Of a stretch of 64,000 bases of DNA, positions 39,522 to 48,971 are shown one piece after another. Within the stretch, counting starts at the first letter, position 1; every line of letters starts with the position of its first letter. The stretch spans positions 2,108,001-2,172,000 of the forward strand of contig OX337236.1 in NCBI GenBank assembly GCA_946965045.2. The letters run 5' to 3'. The notes below the pieces were generated by a model, which saw only the letters and a program-made list of their open reading frames with translations, made no database searches and was not told the origin of the DNA. Source of the DNA: Epithemia pelagica (Eukaryota; Bacillariophyta; Bacillariophyceae; Surirellales; Surirellaceae). Position numbers and translations under genes: made by a program.

Positions 39522-41786
39522 TTACTTGGGGACCAGTGCCAAGACCAAAGTTGCCCCCAAGGGATCCGTCGAGGAGGACGACGACGACCACCATGCCCAC
39601 CAGGTTCGTGTCAAGAGCCATCCCATGCCATAGCCCGTGACCAGACACACCAAGAGGACTGCCACAGCTTCCAAACCAAAGGCCCAGGGATTGGTGGCCG
39701 CCGCCGCCGCGGAGGATTCCATGGATTCTTCCGTCCGGGTGGGCGATCGGGGTGGTGGTGGTGATTGGGGAGCCGTTCCTCCTCCCACAAAACGACTTTT
39801 CCAAATGCCCAAACTCCCCATACACAAACACGACAAGAGGACAAAGAGGGTTTCCGGTTGAATGAGGGGACCTGCCGTGGCGGCAGTCTCATGGTCCGCA
39901 ATCACGACCTTACCCGTATCTTGTTCGACTTGTTGTTGTTGTTGCTGGTGGTGATGCTCTTGTGCGGCTGCCACCAGTGTTTGCAAGCAACAAATCGTAC
40001 TAGGAATCAAGGCAAAGAGCGAAAATCCCACCATCATACAAAAGGATTCTCGCCGGGCTTCGGAGACAGCCATGCGAACCGAATGCCATTCGTCGTCCTC
40101 CTCGTCCTCGTTGTCGCCCCGGGTATTCGAAGCATGATGATGTGGTGGTGGTGGTTGTGAATCCACCATGTACTCGTGAGGATTCTTGGCTTGCCAAGGA
40201 TGTTGCTGCTGCTGATGTTGTTGTTGGTAGTGGTCATACGGATAGGTACCAGGAGGATAGTCTGGACCTCCCGTAGTGGCGTTGCTCGCTTTGGCCGTTT
40301 CCAATGCCATGGCCGAGAGGGACAGGGCCGAACTCGGGTTGTTGTTGCTGCTGTGCATGGAATGATGGTTGGTCAAGGGATCACCGAGCAAGGCACTGGT
40401 CAACAAATCCGGATATCCTTCAAGGGTATCGGCCAAACTCATGGCATCAATTTTGAGCATTCCTCGTTGTTGCAACAGGGCGTGGACCAATTCGGCCTTG
40501 GCTCGGGCCGTATGGTGCAACACATGCTCATGCCAGGCGGCCCGTTCCACCGCCTGGACGCGCGTCCAGGTCCGAGTCGTCCAGACATGACCCCACGCCA
40601 TACAGACCGCATCGGCCACACAGGCGGCAGCGGTAAAGGCCAAGACAAACAAGGCGACATCCAAGGGAGGAGCCGCCGCCAGGGACAAGGGATGGGTCGA
40701 CGACGAGGACTCAACGACATGACTTGTTGTACTTGTTTCCAAGGATGACGACGACGAATCGTAATAGGGATGCGAAAAGGCGAGCAAGCCGGTTCCCCAA
40801 AAGGCGGCCAAAATACCGGCACCCGTCGACATGCCATCAATGGCTCCGAAACAAAAGGATCGACACTGAGTTTCGGAAATGGCGGGCCACAGAAAACACC
40901 ACCACCATGGTCGGTGTCGTTCCTGTGCACCATCCTGGTGAGGTGGTGGTGGAGCATCGGGATGACTGTACCAAAATTCGTGATGATCCTGTGCTTGCGG
41001 GTAGTGTTGTTGCTGCTGCTGATGTTGCTGGTAGTGTTGTGGATGCGAGGGTGATGGTTGTTCTTGTGATGATGATGATACGGCCCCATACGAAACCAAT
41101 CCACCCGTGTGTGCGACGGATCGTGACAGAGACAGGGAGGGTGTTGCAGTAGTCCCTAAATTCGTATGGGAGTCGCCACCACCCACAAAGGCACCCAACA
41201 AGACAGAATGCGATCCATGCTTGGCCGACATGCTCGCCGTTCGATGAGGAGACGATGATCCATCGTGAGGGTTGTTGTTGTTGTTGTTGTTGTTATTGCT
41301 CATGATGGAGGATGGTGTTGTCGTATGGGGCATTTGAAGAGAATTGTGACGTGTGGGAGGACCTTCGGCACCATACGACAAAGAAGAGGATGCCAAGGGC
41401 TTTAAGGAATTCATCCACAAGGTGCCTTGTCCGACACCCTCTTGTTGTTGCTGGGACGGCAGGGGTGTTTCCGACACCACGGGATTCAAGGTATCCAAGG
41501 TACTTTGGGAAAGATCGTCATCGTCGTCATTATCGTCCCCATTCCCATTGTGTGTTGGAATATAGGGTGGTGGTGGTTGATGTTGCTGTTGTTGTTGGAG
41601 TTGTCCAGCTTGTTCGTTTTGCAATTCAATCATGCGTTGCATTTGTGCTTGCACACTCGAAATGCCCCCTCCACCCGATCCTTGTTGTTGTTGCTGTTGC
41701 TGCTGCGGTGCGGTCGTCACCGAGGAACCGTTGTTGGTTCGGTGGTTCGGAGAGCCCGAAGTAGTAGGTGCAGTGTTATTTCTCAT
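39522..41786 (-). CDS. VIT/CCC1-like membrane protein with long low-complexity N-terminus
   Basis: 754 residues. The first 290 or so are disordered with polyQ and polyN. Then SFCFGAIDGMSTGAGILAAF begins a first membrane helix with the GAxDGxxT pattern of vacuolar iron transporter (VIT1/CCC1) proteins. A second helix (DVALFVLAFTAAACVADAVC) follows. Between helices 2 and 3 is a charged loop (EHVLHHTARAKAELVHALLQ) comparable with the cytosolic metal-binding loop of VIT proteins, though interrupted by Gln/His-rich inserts. Three more helices follow (MMVGFSLFALIPSTICCL, LFVLLSCLCMGSLGIW, AVAVLLVCLVTGYGMGWLL). Five helices in all fits the family. Iron or manganese transport into the vacuole is inferred; sequence is divergent. 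Confidence 0.55.
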   Translation of the reverse strand: MRNNTAPTTSGSPNHRTNNGSSVTTAPQQQQQQQQGSGGGGISSVQAQMQRMIELQNEQAGQLQQQQQHQPPPPYIPTHNGNGDDNDDDDDLSQSTLDTLNPVVSETPLPSQQQQEGVGQGTLWMNSLKPLASSSLSYGAEGPPTRHNSLQMPHTTTPSSIMSNNNNNNNNNPHDGSSSPHRTASMSAKHGSHSVLLGAFVGGGDSHTNLGTTATPSLSLSRSVAHTGGLVSYGAVSSSSQEQPSPSHPQHYQQHQQQQQHYPQAQDHHEFWYSHPDAPPPPHQDGAQERHRPWWWCFLWPAISETQCRSFCFGAIDGMSTGAGILAAFWGTGLLAFSHPYYDSSSSSLETSTTSHVVESSSSTHPLSLAAAPPLDVALFVLAFTAAACVADAVCMAWGHVWTTRTWTRVQAVERAAWHEHVLHHTARAKAELVHALLQQRGMLKIDAMSLADTLEGYPDLLTSALLGDPLTNHHSMHSSNNNPSSALSLSAMALETAKASNATTGGPDYPPGTYPYDHYQQQHQQQQHPWQAKNPHEYMVDSQPPPPHHHASNTRGDNEDEEDDEWHSVRMAVSEARRESFCMMVGFSLFALIPSTICCLQTLVAAAQEHHHQQQQQQVEQDTGKVVIADHETAATAGPLIQPETLFVLLSCLCMGSLGIWKSRFVGGGTAPQSPPPPRSPTRTEESMESSAAAAATNPWAFGLEAVAVLLVCLVTGYGMGWLLTRTWWAWWSSSSSSTDPLGATLVLALVPK

Positions 41787-42446
41787 GGTGAGAAAAAGGG
41801 ATGATGTAATAGAGAGATGGGAGGAGATCTCCCTTCTACCCTCTACCTCTTTACTTCAGCCAGACAAAAGGATGTAACTATGTATGTGTAGTGACCTGAG
41901 GTGACTTGGTGTAGGCAGCAACCGCAACACACAAGTTTATCTCGAGTTTCTATCTTGTCGCCGGTAGGGGGAGACAGGAGGAAAGGATACGGATCCCAAT
42001 GACATCTGTCATCTTGGGATGGATGCGAAAGTTGAGATGCGAACCAAATTCCTATCATTCGTATCATTCTTGCGGAGGGCAAAATCATGGTTCCACTTTT
42101 CCATCATCGTTCCGGGGAGTCCATTTACATATTATGCGACTATTCAGCGATCCATCATTTTGGGACGCACTTTTTCCAGAATTACGTCAGTTTCCAACCA
42201 CTCATCGATCGATCTTTTGATGGATTGGATCCTCTCTCTCCGTATGGATTGTGTCATCCACCCACATTGACTCATTGGTATACACAACCAAGAGAGAGAG
42301 AGAGAGCCGTCGTGGATCACCCGTTTGCGTCTTCCAAAACACAAAGGTTTCCTTGCCAGAGACACTCTCACTTTTTGGCTTGGGATATTGGCACTCTGTC
42401 GTTACATCAGCATCTTTGTTTTGGCATACACGGTCTTGGTTTGTGA
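41787..42446. other. Divergent intergenic region
   Basis: Shared promoter region of the VIT-like gene (-) and serS (+). A short GA run lies near 42292-42306. No other element recognised. Confidence 0.4.
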
Positions 42447-44309
42447 ATGAGGATCTGGATCGCCCACTCCATCCTCGTCCTCCTTGTGACGGCGGTGGTG
42501 GCAGCAACCACGACGACGACGACGACGACAAGAAGGAGCATGTCTTCCAGGATCGTTCCAGCCGCTGCCTTTCAGCTGCCTCGTCCCTACAGCCAACGAG
42601 TTGCGGCCCACGCCTTGGCCGCCACCTTTACCCCGCAACCACCACCACAACAACAACGATTGTATCATTCACGCGTTCTAGGTGGTAATGATGCTCCATC
42701 CGTTTCATGTTCCAGAACAAGATTTGCACTCGGACCGCTTCGATGCACAACCACTACGACTACTACGACTACGACCGAGGAGGGAGGCGAATCGTCATCT
42801 TCCACGGCAGACAATGACAAGATTCACAATCGATTTTCCCGAAAAAACTTGTCGTTGGAATTGCGCACCTTGACACAAAACTTGGAGGTTGTCACGAGTC
42901 ATTTGGAAGCGCGACGGGCCTCGTCGGAAACCTTGGAAGCGGCACAAACCATTGCCAATTTGGCCTCCACACGGAGTGCCTTGATTCAAAAACGCGATGC
43001 CTTTTTGAAACAACGCAACGATGCGTCCGCCTTGGTGGGCAAACTCTTAAGGAATCAAAAAAATGCCGACGGCAAAGACGAGGAGGACGACGACGTGACG
43101 GAACAATTGGAACAAGCCAAGGCCACGAGTACCGCTGCCGCGGAAGGAGCCGAAACGGTGGAGGTGGAATTGGAACAATTGCAAAGTCAAATGGATACCT
43201 TGCTCGCCGGTATTCCCAATTTGTTGGACGATGTCGTGCCAGATGGTGCCGATGAAAACGACAATGAGGTTGTGGCGACTTGGGGCGATACTCGGGCCTT
43301 GCCGGAACGGTTGGAATGGACGGATGAATTTGAACCAGTCTGGCACGACGATGTGGCCACGCGATTGCAAGGATATGCGGCCGATTCGGCCGTCAAAATG
43401 TCCGGTGCTCGATTTGTGGCCTTGACGGGTGTCGTGGCACAATTGGAACGGGCCTTGGCCATGTTTTTTATGGATTTGCATACCGGTCAGCATGGTTACA
43501 CCGAAGTGACGGTCCCCTACGTGGTCGGTCGATCGGCCTTGGAGGGAACCTCGCAGTTGCCCAAATTTCAAGAGGATTTGTTTGCCATTACACCGGAATC
43601 GCATACCTGCAACGGAGAAGATGCCTTTTTGATCCCGACCGCCGAAGTGCCCGTTACCAATTTGCATCGGGAACAAGTCTTGGAGGAATCGGACTTGCCG
43701 CTTTCGTACGTGGCTTGGACGCCGTGTTTTCGGGCCGAAGCTGGGAGTTATGGACGTGATACCAAGGGCTTGATTCGAACCCATCAATTTCACAAGGTGG
43801 AGCTGGTCAAAATTACGACACCGCAAAAATCGGATGACGAACACGAGGCATTGACGAAGCATGCCGAAGCCTGTTTACAGGCTTTGGAATTGCCCTATCG
43901 AAAGGTACGGCTGTGTTCGGGTGACATTGGCTTTTCGGCTCGGCATTGCTATGACTTGGAAGTATGGTTGCCAGGAGCGGGAGAATATCGAGAAATTTCT
44001 TCTTGTAGCAATACGGGAGACTTTCAAGCACGACGCATGGCGCTACGGTATCGTCCGAGGGCGCCACCACCACCACCAGCAGGAGATGACAAGAATTCCA
44101 ATAAGAAGAAGAAAAAGCCACAAAAGGTGAAACCAGTCTTATGTCATACCATTAATGGGAGTGGATTGGCCGTAGGACGAACCTTGGTGGCCGTCTTGGA
44201 GAATTACCAAACTCCATCCGGATCGGTGGTGGTCCCGACCGTGTTACGACCTTACATGGGAGGACGAGAAATTTTGCATCCTCCCACCGACGAGGCTTTG
44301 ACAGAATAA
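42447..44309 (+). CDS. Seryl-tRNA synthetase, plastid/organelle-targeted
   Basis: 620 residues. The N-terminus has a signal peptide (AHSILVLLVTAVVAA, 6-20) and a later AAA|FQLP step, the diatom plastid signal. Residues about 130-250 are the two-helix coiled-coil arm that binds the long variable arm of tRNA-Ser, with an acidic insert. The class II catalytic domain follows: motif 2 with TPCFRAEAGSYGRDTKGLIR and HQFHKVEL; the serine/ATP-site REISSCSNTGDFQARR; motif 3 with NGSGLAVGRTLVAVLENYQ. A Lys/Asn-rich insert (about residues 545-560) precedes motif 3. It charges tRNA-Ser with serine and has the bacterial-type form expected of an organelle enzyme. No intron needed. Confidence 0.93.
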   Translation: MRIWIAHSILVLLVTAVVAATTTTTTTTRRSMSSRIVPAAAFQLPRPYSQRVAAHALAATFTPQPPPQQQRLYHSRVLGGNDAPSVSCSRTRFALGPLRCTTTTTTTTTTEEGGESSSSTADNDKIHNRFSRKNLSLELRTLTQNLEVVTSHLEARRASSETLEAAQTIANLASTRSALIQKRDAFLKQRNDASALVGKLLRNQKNADGKDEEDDDVTEQLEQAKATSTAAAEGAETVEVELEQLQSQMDTLLAGIPNLLDDVVPDGADENDNEVVATWGDTRALPERLEWTDEFEPVWHDDVATRLQGYAADSAVKMSGARFVALTGVVAQLERALAMFFMDLHTGQHGYTEVTVPYVVGRSALEGTSQLPKFQEDLFAITPESHTCNGEDAFLIPTAEVPVTNLHREQVLEESDLPLSYVAWTPCFRAEAGSYGRDTKGLIRTHQFHKVELVKITTPQKSDDEHEALTKHAEACLQALELPYRKVRLCSGDIGFSARHCYDLEVWLPGAGEYREISSCSNTGDFQARRMALRYRPRAPPPPPAGDDKNSNKKKKKPQKVKPVLCHTINGSGLAVGRTLVAVLENYQTPSGSVVVPTVLRPYMGGREILHPPTDEALTE

Positions 44310-44771
44310 CCACGTGTCTTGTTGTAACAGTCCTCTCAACTCTCTCTACTACTAAGTATTCCTAGTAACAATGTGCCTTTGTATGTCATGGATTCGAACC
44401 AAGGTGGAGAGATTGTGGTAACCTTAAATTTAGGCGGTCCTGTTTTGGTAAGTACGAGCATCTTCAGTACGGTTGTCTCCTCGGGTCCCGGACAGACATG
44501 CCAAAAGAGCCAATACCGAGCAACTCACTCTCGAGTCCAAAGATTGTTTGGTATTCAGGGACCGGACCAGAAAATATTCACCAATCGCTTCGAATAGGGG
44601 CACGATACCCAGAGGAATTCCATCCTGATTGGTACCTCCACGGGGTACTTCACCCTCACAGTAGAGCGCTGTACGACGCTCCGAAAAGTCGGTTGTTGTC
44701 CCTCTCTTCTAACTGAAAGTCATTTCTTGTGCCCCTAAAGCTGCCAATGTTTATCGACATGAAATTTAGGT
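44310..44771. other. Convergent intergenic region
   Basis: Between the 3' ends of serS and the NTPase-nuclease gene. Only small unsupported frames seen. Confidence 0.4.
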
Positions 44772-46391
44772 CTACTCCATGAGTTGGACGGTCGTCGGCT
44801 GCGGCGACATTCGCATAAAGCATTGGCAGGATCGGAAGTTTTCCTCAAACACCAAGGAACACCGATCGGGAGCCAAAGCCGGGTGTCCTCCAGTCATACG
44901 GCAGTCCACGACGAGCCATTCGTCGGCTTTGACATTCTGATACTTTTCTGTGATACGACCAAGATGCTCTCCAATTCTGTCCCCGTCACGAAGCAATTCC
45001 AGTCCCCATTTGGCGCCATTCTTTATGTAGAAGTCGAGCTCTCCATGTTTGAATTCGCCATTGACCAAGGCCTCTGTGCCATACTCGGGAACAATCCGAT
45101 ATGACGGAGGAAGCAGCGTGGCAATAGATTCATGAAACAGTTGCTGGAAGACGGCTTTCTTCGGAGTTTGCAGGATGCCCGCCTTGTTTTTTTGACGCGC
45201 CACTCGGAGACGACGTGCAGATAGTCGCGAGGTTGCCATTGTAACTAATTCAGCCAGACTCTCCGGGGGTTCAGTGCTAAGACTCGCCCGTGGGTATAAA
45301 AATGAGTAGTAAAAGCTGGCGGCTGCAGGGCTAGTGAAACGATTTCTTTTCGACAAGATTCCTGCCTTTTTCAACCTGTTGACGGGATCGCCACGGAAAG
45401 GAGACGAGGTAAAACCTTCACCACCGTCAACTTTATAAGCCTCAACAATTGCATCAAGGACATCGCTACGGGAGTTGGGGTTAACCGTTTTCACAGGAAA
45501 ACAACGTTCAAGGAGCTCCAAGAATGCTATGCCTTCATAAAGTTCCTTAATCGCAGCCTCTTCATCAAGGCTCTCCATTGATTTGTTATCCTCTGAAAGG
45601 ATTTTCCGTGCAATTAGATCCATCCCGATGACGAACGCAGCTACATTTCCTTTCGTGAGGCGGAATAGGGCTGATTCGTGCGTACACCAGCTAGGGCGAA
45701 CAAACCTGATATTGAAAAGACGTCTTGCCTCGTCTTCCGTCAACAGCAGGTTTTCAACTTGAATGCGGGGCTCGCTTCGTAAAGCAACGGGCGAGTCAGC
45801 TTCGTTCGCCAAATAGTCCGTTGCTGCAACCACAACGATCACCCTGGTACCCACAAACTCCATGGAATTGCGGGTTTTCACAACGACTTCCCAAAAGTCC
45901 TGGAACATCTGTCCTCCACAGAGCTTCTGCGCGTCGTCGAAAAGAAGCCAAACCTCAGAGTAAGACTGTAGCCCGGCCGAAAGGGTTTTGTGTTCGAAGC
46001 AAACTCCTGTTCTGTTGCGTACGTAATCAAACAAATCGAAATCCGGTTTACAAGGTTGTGATGGACGGACAATTTGAGCGTGGATGTTGTTGTTGTTGTT
46101 GTTCTGATGAAGGCTTCGAATCATCAATTGCATCAAACTTGTTTTGCCACTGCCAGGGGGTGAGCAAACAACCAATAATCCACTCTGTCGAGCTTGTTTG
46201 ATCGCATTCTGCACGAGATCTTCTCGCTTGAGGTAGGAATGTGGATCGCTTACGATGAGTCCATCCTGGGGGCCAATTTGACGGCGTTTCATCTCCATCG
46301 CTTCCGCAGATTCGTCTGACTTGGAGGATTGCTGAATCGTATTCCATGCTTGTTCTCCGTCGTCCCGTTTGCCGTCGCTTCCGTCTGACAT
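44772..46391 (-). CDS. Crinkler/RHS-type P-loop NTPase with C-terminal REase-like nuclease domain
   Basis: 539 residues. N-terminal 45 polar. Walker A VCSPPGSGKTS (75-85); Walker B VWLLFDDAQ (147-155), then a strand TRVIVVVAATD like the sensor strand of AAA/STAND ATPases. A helical region with a winged-helix-like segment follows (about 255-400). Residues 431-498 match the restriction-endonuclease-like nuclease of Crinkler/RHS (CR) effectors: GELDFYI with Asp453, GLELLRDGDRIGEH with Glu465, Arg468 and His476, then KYQNVKADEWLVVDCR. Such NTPase-nuclease proteins are known from oomycetes, fungi and other eukaryotes as nuclear-acting effectors or conflict proteins. Function in a free-living alga is unknown. 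The frame is intact, ATG 46391. No secretion signal is seen. Confidence 0.75.
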   Translation of the reverse strand: MSDGSDGKRDDGEQAWNTIQQSSKSDESAEAMEMKRRQIGPQDGLIVSDPHSYLKREDLVQNAIKQARQSGLLVVCSPPGSGKTSLMQLMIRSLHQNNNNNNIHAQIVRPSQPCKPDFDLFDYVRNRTGVCFEHKTLSAGLQSYSEVWLLFDDAQKLCGGQMFQDFWEVVVKTRNSMEFVGTRVIVVVAATDYLANEADSPVALRSEPRIQVENLLLTEDEARRLFNIRFVRPSWCTHESALFRLTKGNVAAFVIGMDLIARKILSEDNKSMESLDEEAAIKELYEGIAFLELLERCFPVKTVNPNSRSDVLDAIVEAYKVDGGEGFTSSPFRGDPVNRLKKAGILSKRNRFTSPAAASFYYSFLYPRASLSTEPPESLAELVTMATSRLSARRLRVARQKNKAGILQTPKKAVFQQLFHESIATLLPPSYRIVPEYGTEALVNGEFKHGELDFYIKNGAKWGLELLRDGDRIGEHLGRITEKYQNVKADEWLVVDCRMTGGHPALAPDRCSLVFEENFRSCQCFMRMSPQPTTVQLME

Positions 46392-47324
46392 GGTAGGCTC
46401 GATTCACAGTATTGGTAAGGAGAGTCTCCGAAAATTTGTTGTTTCAGGCCGATCCTTTCGCTTGGTGCGGGGTGTGCCGTCACAATGCGAGAGCTATATC
46501 ACTCATCCGACGACGAGGTCCGAAGAAAAACGCACGGACCATGAGACTCCTTCAGGATGGAACGCACGAGCGAGCGAAGCCGCCGTCTCCGATACTTGGC
46601 ATAGAGTGGTCGATCGAGACACGAACCTCCTCCGTACACGCGGGCTTCCCATAGCGAGAACAACTCCAACGTCCACATGAAGACATATACCTAGTTTGTG
46701 TCGTTGTCCATCGCCAAAGCTCTCATCTCACAAGCTTCTCTAGCTTATCGCTTCGACCCGGGCTAGCTGTCGATACTACGAATTCCGGTGTCCACATCCG
46801 TGTACTCCCTAGAAAGAAATGGTGAGTCATGAGATTCCGTGACTGCCTCTTTTTGTGAGTTGAGGAGGGTTGCTGAGGTAATGGAATGCACTCCATCTAT
46901 CATTCACGAATCTGCAAGACTCATACTTCCGCTTGGGATAAGCTTTTTGCGTGACTGCCTCTGCGTGACGCGTGACCAAAAGAAGACAGACACCCAAAAC
47001 TGGCCGACGACCACCCCCCAAGAAAGACAAATGACCGACCGAGCGGTAATGTCGAGATCCATCAAATTAACTCTGTGTGATTGTGATTGGCGTCTTGGCG
47101 TTTGATTCCACACCACCATTAAACTCTTCCTGCCTTTGAGGTTCCTGCAGTCTCACAAGCAGACGCAAACAATCACTCGATTATTCTCATCCTTCCTTTT
47201 GTTTTGGGGGACGAACCAAAGCTGGTGCACAACTGCACGTCGTATCGACTCGATACCATCTCTTGACAAGACGAGACAATCACGCTACTTGAGTTCTCGG
47301 AAGATAACAAGGAACGGCGGCATC
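46392..47324. other. Divergent intergenic region
   Basis: Promoter region shared by the NTPase-nuclease gene (-) and the sugar-nucleotide transporter (+). The transporter frame is open from 47136, but 47325 is the likelier start. No repeat recognised. Confidence 0.4.
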
Positions 47325-48609
47325 ATGTTTTCGGGATTTGTCACCAAACGCGGCGGAAGCAACTCTAGCAATACAAACAGCAACAATGGGAGTGGCACAA
47401 AAACCACCTCCATGACCACCATGGAAGAAGGCCAATCCGTCGTCTCGGAAGATGTTTCTACGACAATGCCACTCTTGTCGTCGTCATCGGAACCGCCCTC
47501 TTCTTCTCGCATGAGTCCCGTCGGAACGAGTTCTTCCCCATCCAGTAACAATACTCCTCCTCCTCCACCTCCACCACCGCCATCCAGTGCCGGTGCGTCG
47601 TCCAAGGCGTCGGTGGTTTCCGCCATGGGTTTGGCTGTCTTGTTGTTGCTGGCCTGTCAAAATTGTGCCAAAAACTTGGTGATGCGGTTCGTCATGAAAG
47701 ATCAACCCAAGTTCTTGACCTCCGCGGCCGTCTTGGGATCGGAATGCATCAAATTGACCTGCTCCGTCTTGTACATTTTGTGCATCCAGAAAAAGTCCTT
47801 GGCCAGCATTGCGCGACGACATGCGCAACACGCTCCTCTTGGCAGTACCGGCGTCGGCCTACAATTTTCAAACCAGCATGGAATACGTGGCCTTGGCCAA
47901 TCTCAATGCCGCCGCCTTTAGTGTCCTAGTACAAACCAAATTACTCTTTACCGCCACCTTTTCGGCCACGATTTTGCGCAAACAACTCAAGTACATTCAA
48001 GTCTTGTCACTCGTTCTCTTGACGACTGGAGTCATGTTGTGCAATCTCAAAACATCGTCGTCCTCCGTATCGTCCTCGAACGATGCCTCTGCGAATGCCA
48101 CCAAGGGAATTTTGGCCACCCTCGGCATTGCCCTATCATCCGGCTTTGCGAGTGTGTATACCGAAAAGGTGATTAAAGGATCGGGTATTCCTCGCAAGGT
48201 CAATATGGATGAGTACGGATTGGCCTATACACAAGTGCAATTGGCAGGCATGTCCATTGTCGCAATTGGTGCCTATGCCGTGGTACGGGATTGGTCCATT
48301 ATTGTCCAACATGGCATGTTTTACAACTTTACCTACGGGGCCGCTCTCAGCTGTCTCATGTCGGCCGTGGGCGGTTTGATTGTGGCATCGGTCTTGAAAT
48401 ATGCCGATTCCATTTTAAAGGGCTATGCGACAGCCTTGTCCGTCATTTTGACCGGTATGCTCAGCATGGTCTTGTTTGGGACACAATTGTCCACGATTTA
48501 CTTTTTGGGCATTGTCAATGTCATTTGTGCCGTAGTCTTGTACAATGGCAAGGATTTGGATCAATTCATGTGCCAAACACGGGACCTCGCGGCAACCGCC
48601 AGCACCTAA
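47325..48609 (+). CDS. Nucleotide-sugar transporter (SLC35A type) with an apparent frameshift
   Basis: ATG 47325. The cytosolic N-terminus is Ser/Pro rich with a run of nine Pro. Then come multiple membrane helices: VVSAMGLAVLLLLACQNCAK, then SAAVLGSECIKLTCSVLYIL. The first frame continues only to 47921; homology passes at 47808 into the frame to 48609, where one surplus base separates KKSLAS from LRDDMRNTLLLAVPASAYN. The second part has the family hallmarks NLNAAAFSVLVQTKLLFTAT and KYADSILKGYATALSVILTG. These transporters exchange UDP-sugars or CMP-sialic acid for the monophosphate across Golgi membranes. No GT-AG intron fits the joint, so it is a real mutation or a sequencing error. Confidence 0.85.
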
Positions 48610-48971
48610 GGAATTCAGTGCTGCAGGAAGCGACAGTATTGGACCCCTTACGTTGCAGAGACACGACAACTCCAACGAGGGACAACACTCTTGACAAATG
48701 AGAAACCAAACCATTTGGTTGCCACGCTGGGACAACTGTATTGTAAAGAATACATCGAACAATAGTATAGTTGTTGTTGTACCAAGATTCCCGACTACCT
48801 TTCCTTATATAGAAGACCCTATTCAAAACGGTGCCCTATATCTTTCTCTCGTCTGAAGTTTCCATGATTTTCTATGACAAACGAACCAAACAAACATTAT
48901 TTTTCTAGAGAGGGTCTTCTCCATATACCAATACACAATTCCTCGGCCGTAATGGTCTTGTGTTGTTCTTC
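48610..48971. other. Convergent intergenic region
   Basis: Between 3' ends of two genes. No feature recognised. Confidence 0.4.

Noticed and set aside
47136-47921. Explaining the transporter frame change by an intron
   Set aside because: No GT-AG pair of plausible length keeps the conserved sequence; only a one-base difference is needed.
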